Of a DNA stretch of 64,000 nucleotides, positions 18,918 through 28,092 are shown piece by piece. Every line of letters begins with the position of its first letter. The stretch's first letter is position 1. The stretch comes from Candidatus Bathyarchaeota archaeon (GTDB lineage Archaea > Thermoproteota > Bathyarchaeia > Bathyarchaeales > Bathycorpusculaceae), in contig JAOZHW010000005.1 of the NCBI GenBank assembly GCA_026014685.1, positions 310,001-374,000 on the forward strand. Direction: 5' to 3'. The position numbers and the translations under genes are program-made. The notes below the pieces were generated by a model. It was not told where the DNA came from, did not search any database, and worked only from the letters and a program-made list of their open reading frames with translations.

Positions 18918-19678
18918 GCAGCCTGCGCTAAACTTTGCGCTTGGTCAACGGTTAGCTGTTTTAAACCTAATTTTTCTGTTTGTGCAGTTGTTTCTAAGGA
19001 GCCACCTTTGAGGAGTATCTCTTTTGCGGCAGGTCCCACATTGAACAGCAAATCTATTATCGACATGTTGGATTGAAATCCTTCAAACCTTTGCTGATAG
19101 ATCGGATGCATATAACTGTGGTATTGTACTTTGATTTTTGCTTCTGCAAAGAGTGCTTCGTTAACGTAGGTTTTTCCGCCTGAACCGCAAAGGTAGGTGT
19201 CTGCGCCTAAGAATTTGCACATGGAAACGAGTTTTTCGGTTTTTTCTTCTCCATCGTAGGGAAATTCTGAGGAACGTAACATCTGTACATCAATTTCTAG
19301 AACTTTGGCGATGGCTTTAATGAGGTGCATGTTTAGGTTCAATAGAAATTCATGGTTTTGGGTGATTGCCTCTTTTATGATTGGGAAATATTCTTTAAAG
19401 TATGGAGTTCTGTCGTAATACAATGTTATCTTATCAATTTGTCGATTTTTCCACTGGTTGTCGGCGATTTTTACATCTTTAATCGTTTGAGGATGACCAT
19501 GCATTATGGGAACAGTAAGCCATTCCCATCCTTGTGGTGTTCTGATTCGGTTTCGATTATGGAATCCCCCATGCTGATACTGGGCATCATCGTAGATGAC
19601 GTAGGTGTCGCATCTTGCAAGTTTATCAAAGAAGCCCAGCCATGGGATGTATTCCGGTTGATGAACAAAAACTCTCAT
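18914..19678 (-). CDS. WbqC-like family protein
   Basis: The N-terminus VFVHQPEYIPWLGFFDKL and following YDDAQYQHGGFHNRNRIRT are the WbqC family signature. Members occur in polysaccharide or surface-glycan gene sets, and some are thought to transfer amino-acid or acyl groups to sugars; the reaction is not established. Its 254 residues are of normal length. No other glycan genes adjoin it. Confidence 0.85.
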   Translation of the reverse strand: MRVFVHQPEYIPWLGFFDKLARCDTYVIYDDAQYQHGGFHNRNRIRTPQGWEWLTVPIMHGHPQTIKDVKIADNQWKNRQIDKITLYYDRTPYFKEYFPIIKEAITQNHEFLLNLNMHLIKAIAKVLEIDVQMLRSSEFPYDGEEKTEKLVSMCKFLGADTYLCGSGGKTYVNEALFAEAKIKVQYHSYMHPIYQQRFEGFQSNMSIIDLLFNVGPAAKEILLKGGSLETTAQTEKLGLKQLTVDQAQSLAQAA

Positions 19679-19911
19679 CTATGCACTCCTCAAAGGGGGA
19701 AGCTGTATGTTTCTACGGTTGTAGCGGGCTTTTTTTGGATAGTTTGCTGAAACTGTGAGTTAAAATTCCCTGCAATAGCTTCATTCTGTGTCTAACAAGC
19801 AGCTTCAGGATAAAAAGGATAAAATCGAGATAATAAGGACTAGCTACACATGCATAACACCCACAATTTTCAAGGCATGTTAGCAGCTACGGTAGAAAGC
19901 AACTGCCTGTC

Positions 19912-20481
19912 TTATGGAGGTTTTTTCCAAAGTTCCATTTTCTCTTTCTTTAGTTCGGTGCGTTTGCGTTGCAGATACTTGTAAACTGTGTGATGCTGGC
20001 ATCCGTCCACAATCATCTGAACGGCGTTGCGTGCCGTGTCTGCTTGCTCGAAGCTGCCGATGATTCCCACCGTGTGGCCGTAAACAACCACGTCTGCTTC
20101 GCTTAGTTCTTCGATGAGTTTGCGGGTTTTGCCCTCTGTGCCGATGATTCTTGCTTTGACGCGTTTAATGTCTGAATCGCTGCGCCCAAAAATTAAACGT
20201 AAATCCACCATGTCAAAGATGTCGTCTTCGTTTCGGATTAACCTGAAAGCGGTTTCAGGTGTGAAACCTCTGCCGATGGCTGTTGCGACATCCTTTGCTC
20301 TGAGCAGAACTGATGGATCTGATGCTTTTTCGGTTAAGGTTATGGTTATGCTGCCCTCTGTTTCTATGTCGAGGTTTACGCCTAGTTTTTCTTCTATGTA
20401 CTGTTTGGTTTTGCCTTCGGGGCCGATGAGGATACCGACGCGTTCTTTGGGGATTCGAACAAAGGTGTCTGGTCCAGACAT
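19912..20481 (-). CDS. KH-domain protein, Dim2/PNO1-like ribosome biogenesis factor
   Basis: The 189-residue protein has two KH domains. The first shows VGILIGPEGKTKQYIEE and the second ARIIGTEGKTRKLIEE, both with the GxxG loop. Archaeal Dim2-like KH proteins bind the 3' end of pre-16S rRNA and work with Rio1. The gene directly follows rio1 with one base of overlap, and aIF1A precedes them, forming the conserved aIF1A-Rio1-KH cluster. Confidence 0.92.
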   Translation of the reverse strand: MSGPDTFVRIPKERVGILIGPEGKTKQYIEEKLGVNLDIETEGSITITLTEKASDPSVLLRAKDVATAIGRGFTPETAFRLIRNEDDIFDMVDLRLIFGRSDSDIKRVKARIIGTEGKTRKLIEELSEADVVVYGHTVGIIGSFEQADTARNAVQMIVDGCQHHTVYKYLQRKRTELKKEKMELWKKPP

Positions 20482-21266
20482 TATTTTCCAACAACCAATT
20501 TGTGTAATTCTTCGATTGGGACAATATCAACGTTTAGGCGACTAAAGAACCTATTTAGGTTCGTTAAGTCACGCCGAAGCATAAAGTCAGCCATCGGATG
20601 CTCAATCGACACTGACTGGGAAAGGTCAAAAATTAGCGGTTTACCCTTCCACATCATGATGTTGTATTCGCTGAGGTCACCGTGGACGATTTTTGCTTTC
20701 TGATAGAGCCGCTTCAGATAAGTAATAAGTAACTTGTAGACGCGCTGTGGATTCTCGGGCCACTCCTCCTTAAGTGAAGGTGCACTAACACCGTGCTCAC
20801 CGATGAACTCCATAACAACGACGTTGCTCTTCACAGCGATGGGTTTTGGAACGGGCACCTTCGCCTCGGACGCTTCTCTTAGGTTGCGGAACTCTTTCTG
20901 AGCCCACAACGCCATAAGCGAACGTGTGTCGCGTTTAACGTTTTTGAAGCGTGGGTCGCCTTCAATGTATTTATACATGCCTTTCTTGAATTCTGCAGAT
21001 GAGGTGAGGTAGATTTTTACTGCTAAGTCTTTGCCTTCCTTGTTAGTCGCCCAATACACTTTCGCTTCTTTGCCGCTACTCACTGCGCCGTTGACTTCGT
21101 AGAGAACACCGCTGTTTAGAAAGTCGAATACGACCATGCGGGTGGTTTGGTCGAAGACTTCTTCTACAGTGGCTCGCTCTTTTGCGCGGTCATGGATGAG
21201 CATTTTGTCTCGACGTTCCACTGCTTTTTCGAGGTGGTCAAGGCGTTCACGAACTTTATTAGGCAT
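20481..21266 (-). CDS. rio1: RIO1-type serine/threonine kinase
   Basis: The RIO kinase core is complete: a Gly-poor P-loop around SGKEAKVYWATN, catalytic loop HGDLSEYNIM and metal-binding IFDLSQ. Rio1 acts in late maturation of the small ribosomal subunit as a kinase/ATPase. The length (261 residues) is typical of archaeal Rio1. It lies upstream of and coupled to the KH gene. Confidence 0.95.
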   Translation of the reverse strand: MPNKVRERLDHLEKAVERRDKMLIHDRAKERATVEEVFDQTTRMVVFDFLNSGVLYEVNGAVSSGKEAKVYWATNKEGKDLAVKIYLTSSAEFKKGMYKYIEGDPRFKNVKRDTRSLMALWAQKEFRNLREASEAKVPVPKPIAVKSNVVVMEFIGEHGVSAPSLKEEWPENPQRVYKLLITYLKRLYQKAKIVHGDLSEYNIMMWKGKPLIFDLSQSVSIEHPMADFMLRRDLTNLNRFFSRLNVDIVPIEELHKLVVGK

Positions 21267-21353
21267 GTTTAGTCACAGAAAAGTTAGCCGTCGAGTATTT
21301 AAAAGCAATCAAACCAGAAATTTCACGTTTACAGATGCTACAATAAGTGAGGT

Positions 21354-21659
21354 TTAGAGGGTTAACAAACCCTTACGCCTCAAGGTTTCAGCCTGTGCAT
21401 GGGTATAACGCCATGTAACGTCGCCGCGTGTGTCAGTCTGAAAATCCCAAGGAGAAACTATAACGATGTCACCTTCGCGGATCCATACACGTCGTTTCAT
21501 TTTTCCGCGGATGCGGCAGAGACGTTCTGCGCCATCTTGACATTTAACCATGATACGGTCAAAACCCAGTAACTTCGTTACCACACCTAAGACTTCGCCT
21601 TGGCCGGGGTAGACCATTTCGCTTATTGCGCCTTCGCTTAACACTTTTTTCTTTCCCAA
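21354..21659 (-). CDS. Translation initiation factor aIF1A
   Basis: The 101-residue S1/OB-fold protein contains GEVLGVVTKLLGFDRIMVKC and RGKMKRRVWIREGDIVIV, the eIF1A signature, with a basic N-terminus. It binds the A site of the small ribosomal subunit during initiation. It heads the group that also contains rio1 and the KH gene. Confidence 0.95.
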   Translation of the reverse strand: MGKKKVLSEGAISEMVYPGQGEVLGVVTKLLGFDRIMVKCQDGAERLCRIRGKMKRRVWIREGDIVIVSPWDFQTDTRGDVTWRYTHAQAETLRRKGLLTL

Positions 21660-21760
21660 ACAGATGCCTCATTATTCGGATTTGTTTACATTAGTTTCTA
21701 CTTCCTTAAAAGCCTGTTTATCCAAACTTGTCTGTTGAGCTGTGAAATCTGGAGATAACT

Positions 21761-21847
21761 ATGAAAAAGTGTCTGTTTTCTGTCGTGTTTGCGTTTTTTC
21801 TTTTTTGGGCAAGAGGGTTTTTTGGTTATCGCTGCTCGTTCGTTTGA
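21761..21847 (+). CDS. Possible 28-residue hydrophobic peptide
   Basis: An ATG preceded by a good Shine-Dalgarno (GGAGATAACT) opens a 28-codon frame, MKKCLFSVVFAFFLFW..., which resembles a signal peptide or small membrane peptide and ends at TGA. It stands alone in the 226-base gap upstream of the HD gene. It could equally be chance; no homologue is known to me. Confidence 0.3.
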   Translation: MKKCLFSVVFAFFLFWARGFFGYRCSFV

Positions 21848-21850
21848 TGT

Positions 21851-21860
21851 AAGTTTAAAT
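21851..21860 (+). promoter_or_regulatory. TATA-like element of the HD-domain gene
   Basis: AGTTTAAATC lies 26-35 bases before the GTG at 21886, so the transcript would be nearly leaderless. Confidence 0.4.
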
Positions 21861-21885
21861 CTCAACTCAAAATATTACTTCTCAG

Positions 21886-22704
21886 GTGTCCATCAAAGTG
21901 TCCTTTATCTTCAACATACCCTATCGTGACAATTTAAAACTTAAGCAAGTTATGGAGAAAGTCAAAAAAGACAAAAAACTCCAAACATACTGGAAATGCT
22001 CAAACGTTATGGCGATTGAACGCATGGGCTACACCGACCACGGACCAACCCACGTTAAAATCGTCGCCAACATCGCGTTACGTCTTCTACGTATTTTGGT
22101 GGAAAAGAAACTAATCACACCAAGCATCGTGGAAGATTACAAGATGAACAACGACGACGCCGAAGTGGTAGTCGTGTTAGGATCAATACTGCATGACTTA
22201 GGCATGATTGTCCAGAGGTTAAACCACGAAAAGTACAGCGCCACACTTGCCCTCACAGTTTTAGATAACCTCCTTTCACCCACCTACAACGAGGAAGAAC
22301 GCGTCATCATAACCTCCGAAGTACTTCACGCCATTGTCTGCCATGAAGAGCAACCCAACAATGAGCCCTCCAACCGAATCTTAACCAAAGAAGCAGGCAT
22401 CGTAGGTATTGCGGATGCGTTGGATATGGAAGCGGGCAGAGCAAGGATTCCGTTTAATGCAGGAAAAATCGACATCCACGCCGTCTCAGCACTCAGCATC
22501 GAAAAAGTCGAAGTAGAAGTAACAGAAGGCACACCTAAACCCATCACCATAAAAATAAAAATGTCTAACTCGGCAGGCGTCTTCCAAATCGACGAACTCC
22601 TCAAACCCCGCATCGTCAAATCTGGGCTGGAAAAATTCTTCCACGTAACAGCCGAAATCACAGGCGAAAAAGAAACACGGATAATAGAAAAATTCGAAAT
22701 CTAA
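21886..22704 (+). CDS. HD-domain metal-dependent phosphohydrolase
   Basis: HD-superfamily metal ligands are visible: H in DHGPTHVKIV, HD in ILHDLGM, a further H in HAIVCHEEQ and the trailing D in GIADALDME. The 272-residue protein is an archaeal HD protein of unknown substrate, possibly a nucleotide or phosphate ester. The C-terminal third is a beta-rich domain. It ends only 16 bases before the flavoprotein start and may be cotranscribed with it. The start is GTG. Confidence 0.88.
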   Translation: MSIKVSFIFNIPYRDNLKLKQVMEKVKKDKKLQTYWKCSNVMAIERMGYTDHGPTHVKIVANIALRLLRILVEKKLITPSIVEDYKMNNDDAEVVVVLGSILHDLGMIVQRLNHEKYSATLALTVLDNLLSPTYNEEERVIITSEVLHAIVCHEEQPNNEPSNRILTKEAGIVGIADALDMEAGRARIPFNAGKIDIHAVSALSIEKVEVEVTEGTPKPITIKIKMSNSAGVFQIDELLKPRIVKSGLEKFFHVTAEITGEKETRIIEKFEI

Positions 22705-22720
22705 ACTTTTGAGGAAAAAC

Positions 22721-24448
22721 ATGATCCACCAGTACGATGTTGTGGTAATCGGTGGCGGAATCGCAGGGCTCTACACTGCTTTGACTGCGGCGCAGGGCAA
22801 CTGTCGAGTTGCAGTTGTAAGCAAGGTTCATGTTATGCGTTCGCACTCGGTTGCTGCACAAGGCGGCATCGCGGCAAGCTTAGGCAACGAAGAAGAAGAC
22901 CACTGGGAATGGCACTTCTACGATACCGTAAAAGGCAGCGACTATTTAGCTGACCAAGACGCCGCAGAAATCCTCGCAAAAGAAGCCCCCGCCAGCATCT
23001 ATGCACTTGAACATTTAGGTGTGCCGTTTAGCCGAAACGCTGAAGGCAAAATTGAGCAGCGCCGATTTGGAGGGCACACCAAAAATCAAGGTCAAGCCCC
23101 AATAAAACGTGCATGTTATGCGGCAGACCGCACAGGCAGAACCATCATGGATGCCCTTTTTGATAGATGTCAACAGAAAGGCATAGCTTTCCACAACGAA
23201 GTCTTCATCCAGCATCTGCTTTTTTCATCCAACCACTGCTGCGGCGCCTCAGGATACGACCTTGCAGCCACTAACCCACAGGTTTTCCATGCTAAAGCAG
23301 TCGTGCTCGCGACGGGCGGATGCGGCAAAATCTACAAAACCACCAGCAACTGTTTTGCGTCTACAGGCGACGGATTCGCGCTGGCTTTGGATGCTTTGTT
23401 GCCGCTTGAGGATTTGGAGTTTGTGCAGTTTCACCCTACAGGCATCTACGGTTTGGGCATATTGATCAGTGAAGCAGCAAGGGCAGAAGGAGGCGTTTTG
23501 CGTAACGGTTCAGGTGAACGTTTCATGGAGCGGTATGCGCCGACTTTGAAGGATTTGGCGCCAAGAGACATAGTTTCCCGAGCGATTCTAAGAGAAATCC
23601 GCGAAGGCAGAGGCGTAGAAGGCAAAGACTATGTGCATTTGGATTTGCGGGGCATCGGCAAAGACCGCCTCAACCAGAAGCTTCCTGAAATCACTTCGTT
23701 CATCCAAACCTACTTAGGTATTGATCCTGCTGAATCGCTTGTTCCTGTTGCGCCGACATGCCACTACATGATGGGCGGCATCCCCACGGACGTGGATGGA
23801 CATGTTTTATCTGATAATTTGGGTACTGCTGTTTCTGGCTTGTATGCTGTAGGCGAATGCGCCTGCGTTAGCGTTCATGGTGCGAACCGTTTAGGCTGCA
23901 ACTCGCTCATTGACTTGGTTGTTTTTGGTAAACGGGTTGGTGAAAGCATTTTGCGGGAAACAAAAAGTAACGACTTGCCGCCGCTGCCTCAACAAGCTGA
24001 AAACATAATTGCCGATGAAATCTCAAAGCTACTTGAAAACAAAGGAACTGAGCGCGTGGCTGAACTGCGGGAAACCATGCAGCTCCTCATGACTCAGAAA
24101 GTTAGCGTTTTCCGCGAAGCCTCAACCCTAAAATCCGCCCTCACACAGATTCGCCAGTTACGTAAACGCAGCCAAAACTTATGCTTAAACGACAAATCCA
24201 GAGTTTTTAATTACGAATTGCAGGAAGCCTTTGAACTTGCCAACATGTTGCAGGTCGCTGAAGCCATCATTTACTGTGCCATTAAACGCAGAGAAAGCCG
24301 CGGAGCACATTACCGACAAGATTTCCCTGAACGCAACGATGCAGAATGGCTAAAACACACCCTCGTGAAAGCTTCGCCTCAAGGGCTGGAAGTAACCTAC
24401 AAACCAGTTAATGTAACACGATTGGCGCCTCAAAAACGGAGCTATTAA
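22721..24448 (+). CDS. sdhA: Succinate dehydrogenase/fumarate reductase flavoprotein subunit
   Basis: FAD-binding subunit that interconverts succinate and fumarate. The Rossmann motif VVVIGGGIAGLYTA is at the N-terminus. SHSVAAQGGI holds the His (residue 42) that normally binds FAD covalently. HPTG, the active-site segment EGGVLRNGSGERFMERY and HGANRLGCNSL follow. The ATG at 22721 has GAGG six bases upstream and is preferred over the TTG at 22709. The next gene starts two bases after the stop. Direction in vivo (reductase or dehydrogenase) cannot be told from sequence, though the downstream lyase favours fumarate reduction. Confidence 0.95.
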   Translation: MIHQYDVVVIGGGIAGLYTALTAAQGNCRVAVVSKVHVMRSHSVAAQGGIAASLGNEEEDHWEWHFYDTVKGSDYLADQDAAEILAKEAPASIYALEHLGVPFSRNAEGKIEQRRFGGHTKNQGQAPIKRACYAADRTGRTIMDALFDRCQQKGIAFHNEVFIQHLLFSSNHCCGASGYDLAATNPQVFHAKAVVLATGGCGKIYKTTSNCFASTGDGFALALDALLPLEDLEFVQFHPTGIYGLGILISEAARAEGGVLRNGSGERFMERYAPTLKDLAPRDIVSRAILREIREGRGVEGKDYVHLDLRGIGKDRLNQKLPEITSFIQTYLGIDPAESLVPVAPTCHYMMGGIPTDVDGHVLSDNLGTAVSGLYAVGECACVSVHGANRLGCNSLIDLVVFGKRVGESILRETKSNDLPPLPQQAENIIADEISKLLENKGTERVAELRETMQLLMTQKVSVFREASTLKSALTQIRQLRKRSQNLCLNDKSRVFNYELQEAFELANMLQVAEAIIYCAIKRRESRGAHYRQDFPERNDAEWLKHTLVKASPQGLEVTYKPVNVTRLAPQKRSY

Positions 24449-24449
24449 C

Positions 24450-25175
24450 ATGCAAATCACCCTCAAAGTTTACCGTTTCAACCCCCAAACCAGCCCGCAA
24501 CCGCACTACGATACCTTTCAAATCGAAGCCGAACCCACCGAGCGTTTGCTGGATTGCCTCAACAGAATCCGATCTAATGTTGACAGTTCGCTTTCGTTTC
24601 GCATGTCCTGTGCGCATGGAGTCTGCGGTTCGGATGGTTTAACCATAAATGGGCAACCTGCTTTGGCCTGCCAAAAACTCATTAAAGACTATGATTACAG
24701 CAAAGAAATAATGATTGAACCTCTTTTGGGTTTCAAAGTGGTTAAAGACCTGATTGTGGATTTTGAGCCCTTTTTTGAGCGGATCAAATCCGTAAATCCT
24801 CAATCGGTAGAAGTTGCCCCTTTTGTCCAGCCCGAAAAAGAGCGTATCCAAACAATCGAAGAACACAGCAACTACGCTGATTCATTAAAATGTGTCCTTT
24901 GCGGTTGCTGCTTTAGCGCCTGTCCAGTTGCCACAGTTGAAGACCCAGATTTTGTCGGTCCCGCCGCATCTTTGCGTTCGCAACGCTACCTATTTGACAG
25001 CAGAACCACCGACCGAAAAGAAAGATTGGAGCTTGCAGCTAAACCTCATGGTGTCACAGCCTGCAAAGGCTACTACAAGTGCACGCTTGTTTGTCCAAAG
25101 AAAATAAAGGTCACCCAAGCCATACTTAAGACCAAAAAACAAATTACACAAGAACAGCAACAAAGAGAGCAATAA
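24450..25175 (+). CDS. sdhB: Succinate dehydrogenase/fumarate reductase iron-sulfur subunit
   Basis: The 241-residue protein has the standard three clusters. The [2Fe-2S] ligands are C54, C59, Asp62 (as in some SdhB proteins, GSD instead of GSC) and C74. The [4Fe-4S] site is C148, C151, C154 and Cys158-Pro, with C205, C211 and C215 as the other-cluster ligands. It passes electrons between the flavin and an acceptor. No CCG-domain extension, as in methanogen TfrB, and no cytochrome b or other anchor gene follows; the next gene is a lyase 12 bases on. Confidence 0.95.
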   Translation: MQITLKVYRFNPQTSPQPHYDTFQIEAEPTERLLDCLNRIRSNVDSSLSFRMSCAHGVCGSDGLTINGQPALACQKLIKDYDYSKEIMIEPLLGFKVVKDLIVDFEPFFERIKSVNPQSVEVAPFVQPEKERIQTIEEHSNYADSLKCVLCGCCFSACPVATVEDPDFVGPAASLRSQRYLFDSRTTDRKERLELAAKPHGVTACKGYYKCTLVCPKKIKVTQAILKTKKQITQEQQQREQ

Positions 25176-25187
25176 GGCGACAGAGTT

Positions 25188-26570
25188 ATGGCTACACGTA
25201 AAGAAGCTGACCCACTAGGCGAACGGTTAATCCCCAAAGACGCCTACTTTGGCATTCAAACGTTTAGGGCAACAGAAAACTTTCCTGTAAGCGGACTAAA
25301 AGCGCCCATCCAAATCATCAAAGCATACGTGCTTATCAAAAAAGCCGCCGCAACCGCTAACATGCAGGTGGGGTGGCTGGACGAAAAAATCGGCAAAGCT
25401 ATCATAGCCGCCTGTGACGAAGTCCTCGACGGCAAACTCGTTGACCAATTTGTGGTGGATGTTTTTCAAGCGGGTGCGGGCACATCGTTTAACATGAACG
25501 TAAACGAGGTTCTGGCTAATCGGGCTCTGGAACTCTTGGGCAAAACTAAAGGTGACTACAAATCTATTAGCCCAAACGACCACGTTAACATGGCGCAATC
25601 CACCAACGATACATACCCAACCGCGCTGCATGTTTCGGTTTTGATGGCGCTTCAACCTCTGCTAAAAGCGCTCGACGAATTAGCCGCTGCTTTCGAGGAG
25701 TTAGGCAAAAAGAACGCGGACGTTTTGAAGTCAGGCAGGACACATTTACAGGATGCAGTTCCCGTAACGGTGGGGCAAGAGTTTTCTGCTTACGCTTCAG
25801 CCATCGCTCACGCTGCCGCTGAGTTGCGCAGGCGCCAAGAAAACCTCTACATGGTTGCTTTAGGCGGCACCGCCACGGGAACAGGCGCCAACAGCCACCC
25901 AAAATACAAGCGGCTTGCGGTAGCAGAACTCGCTAAACTTTCAGGGTTCCCCCTAAAACCCGCAGCAAACAACTTTGAAGCGCTCCAAAGCCACAGGGCT
26001 GCGCAAACGGTTTCCAGCGGCTTAAAAGAACTTGCTTTAGAACTTATCCGCATAGCTAACGATTTGCGGTTGCTTGCTTCTGGACCCACCACGGGTTTGA
26101 ACGAAATTACTTTGCCGCCTGTGCAGCCTGGCTCATCGATTATGCCTGGCAAAGTTAACCCTGTGATGGCGGAGTGCCTAAACATGGTTGCTTTCCAAGT
26201 GGTTGGCTGTGACGCTGCGGTTTCTTTGGCGGTGCAAGCGGGGCAGTTGGAGCTTAACGTGATGACTCCTGCAATCGCCTACAACATGCTCTTTAGCATC
26301 CAAATCTTAAGCAACTATCTTCCAGCGTTCACCGAACGATGCGTCAGGGGTATAACTGTGGACGAGAAGCGATGCGAACAATACCTAGAGAAGAACCCTT
26401 CACTTGCCACTTTGCTTGCGCCCAAAATCGGCTACTTGGAAGCAGCAAAAATCGCAAAGCAAGCACAAGCCGAAAACCGCACCGTGAAAGAGGTCGCGCT
26501 CGAAAAGGGGCTGCCTAAAGCCGAGTTGGAGCGGATTTTTAGCCGCAAAAACCTCCTAAACGAACAATAA
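25188..26570 (+). CDS. Aspartate ammonia-lyase / class II fumarase family lyase
   Basis: The 460-residue protein has the family signature GSSIMPGKVNP and the conserved sites STNDTYPTALH and GRTHLQDAVP. The N-terminus (DPLGERLIPKDAYFGIQT, ENFPVSGL) and GAGTSFNMNVNEVLANRALE resemble aspartase more than fumarase, so L-aspartate to fumarate plus ammonia is the likelier reaction. It forms an operon with the two subunits upstream; together they could route aspartate to fumarate to succinate. Fumarase activity remains possible. Confidence 0.88.
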   Translation: MATRKEADPLGERLIPKDAYFGIQTFRATENFPVSGLKAPIQIIKAYVLIKKAAATANMQVGWLDEKIGKAIIAACDEVLDGKLVDQFVVDVFQAGAGTSFNMNVNEVLANRALELLGKTKGDYKSISPNDHVNMAQSTNDTYPTALHVSVLMALQPLLKALDELAAAFEELGKKNADVLKSGRTHLQDAVPVTVGQEFSAYASAIAHAAAELRRRQENLYMVALGGTATGTGANSHPKYKRLAVAELAKLSGFPLKPAANNFEALQSHRAAQTVSSGLKELALELIRIANDLRLLASGPTTGLNEITLPPVQPGSSIMPGKVNPVMAECLNMVAFQVVGCDAAVSLAVQAGQLELNVMTPAIAYNMLFSIQILSNYLPAFTERCVRGITVDEKRCEQYLEKNPSLATLLAPKIGYLEAAKIAKQAQAENRTVKEVALEKGLPKAELERIFSRKNLLNEQ

Positions 26571-27021
26571 CGACCTTTTTCATCCTGTTGCCCTTTTGGG
26601 TTCTATAACCCCATTATTTAGCGGCGCATACGAAATCGTATCCGCACCTGTTGGAAACCACGCGACGTCTCAGCAGCTACCTCCCCTCCCTTATATAAAG
26701 AACAAACGCGCTGCAAGAATACCCTTATTGGTAAAGTAACTCGATTGAAATTTGAAAGATGTTATTCCACCTGACACTAAGCTGAAGATTATCCCAACAA
26801 AACCCGAAGTTTGTTAGCTTTTCCGCTAAGTGCTCTTTCGCTCACAGTCAAAACCTTTCTAAAACATGAGTTACAATTATATCTCTTGCGTCATTGAGGT
26901 TACGCTTTGCTGTCAAACAGGAATGGGGCCTCTTAAGCTTATATCAGAGTTGTTCTCTAAAAAAATGTATTAACATATCCTTGTAAAAAGAACTATAACA
27001 AAATGTTCTGCAATTCAAAAT
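26571..27021. other. 451-base gap without a recognised gene
   Basis: The first part contains a TATA-like run (CTTATATAAAG near 26690) with no start codon of a plausible gene behind it. The rest is AT-rich. No tRNA-like fold or inverted repeat stands out. Confidence 0.5.
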
Positions 27022-27291
27022 TCATTCGATTTTATTCTTTAGTTTTTCTTTGTATTTGTCTACTTTATGTTTAATCTCCAACGTTGATGGCGTTTTTGCG
27101 CTGCTAAGTAAAAGTTGTTTTGTTATCTTAGCACAGGCTATGTTAAGTTTTTCCTCGTCAGGTAAAGATAAGTTCTCTCGAATACATTCATTTTGGACTT
27201 CTTGTTTGACAGTTTTAAAGACTAATAGAAATCTAAGTCCATCTTGGTTAAAATTGTCTGCGATCTTATCAATTACTGTTTTGTTAACCAT
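27022..27291 (-). CDS. Hypothetical protein, 89 residues
   Basis: An unrecognised, mostly helical, Lys-rich protein. The ATG at 27291 has GTGAT just upstream and is preferred over the TTG at 27321. It lies five bases after the stop of the 174-residue gene on the same strand, so the two form a pair. Both are more AT-rich than their neighbours and flanked by long gaps, which suggests acquisition by transfer. Confidence 0.55.
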   Translation of the reverse strand: MVNKTVIDKIADNFNQDGLRFLLVFKTVKQEVQNECIRENLSLPDEEKLNIACAKITKQLLLSSAKTPSTLEIKHKVDKYKEKLKNKIE

Positions 27292-27295
27292 GTTA

Positions 27296-27820
27296 TCACT
27301 TTTTGCGTGTTTGCTCAGCAAGGAAATTACGTACGAAATCTACTTCCACGTCGGTTATTTTTTCAACCACTCGAGAAAAACAAGCTTTTACTTCTGGTTG
27401 CAAAGGTGCAGGGACTATTCTGCTTATCTGCGACCAAAAAATGTCTGTTTGGGCATCTGTAAGACAATCTTTCACTATATCAGTACCAATCACTTTTGCT
27501 AAACCATCGGGTCCTTTTTTGTCGTAAATACTATACAAATTAGAAATCAACGCCCAATTAGTCCACAAGAAATCAGCCGCGACGTATGCAGCATGTATTT
27601 CGTTAATTAAGGGTACTTGCCCAAGTGCATTAATGACGGTTGAAATTTTCAAGTTTTCCTTTTGCTGTAACATTTGCCTGTAATTTCTGGGTTGTACTGA
27701 TAGTTCCCTAAGAACATTTTTACCTATTCTTGGGAGGTATTGTTTATTATATGAACCATATCCATACGAGTAGAAATGTCCACCAGTCTTTCTGTTTGTA
27801 CGCCAACCTCCGCGTCGCAT
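27296..27820 (-). CDS. Hypothetical protein, 174 residues
   Basis: An unrecognised protein. The N-terminus is Gly/Tyr/Arg-rich (RRGGWRTNRKTGGHFYSYGY) and the middle is hydrophobic (PLINEIHAAYVAADFLW). The rest is helical. No signal peptide or catalytic motif is seen. It is the first gene of an orphan pair in an AT-rich island between the lyase and dCTP deaminase genes. Confidence 0.55.
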   Translation of the reverse strand: MRRGGWRTNRKTGGHFYSYGYGSYNKQYLPRIGKNVLRELSVQPRNYRQMLQQKENLKISTVINALGQVPLINEIHAAYVAADFLWTNWALISNLYSIYDKKGPDGLAKVIGTDIVKDCLTDAQTDIFWSQISRIVPAPLQPEVKACFSRVVEKITDVEVDFVRNFLAEQTRKK

Positions 27821-28092
27821 ACTCTTATCCTAATTATCTATCTTAATAAAATTTTTTAAAAAGAAAGCGAGCGGGTTGTTAGATGAAACTAAAGAAAATA
27901 GCGAAAGCAGGAGGCGTATGATATTAATCAAATTGTAAAATAATTACTTTACAGTGGCGCCTTATTCTATTTGGGAATTGTGGGAACTTGATTTGTGGGT
28001 TGCAGTTACAAAAATGAGATGGAAATCAAAGCACTAATACTTCGCCGTCGCAATTTTGATATGTGAATGTTACACTTAGTCGTTAAGTTTCG

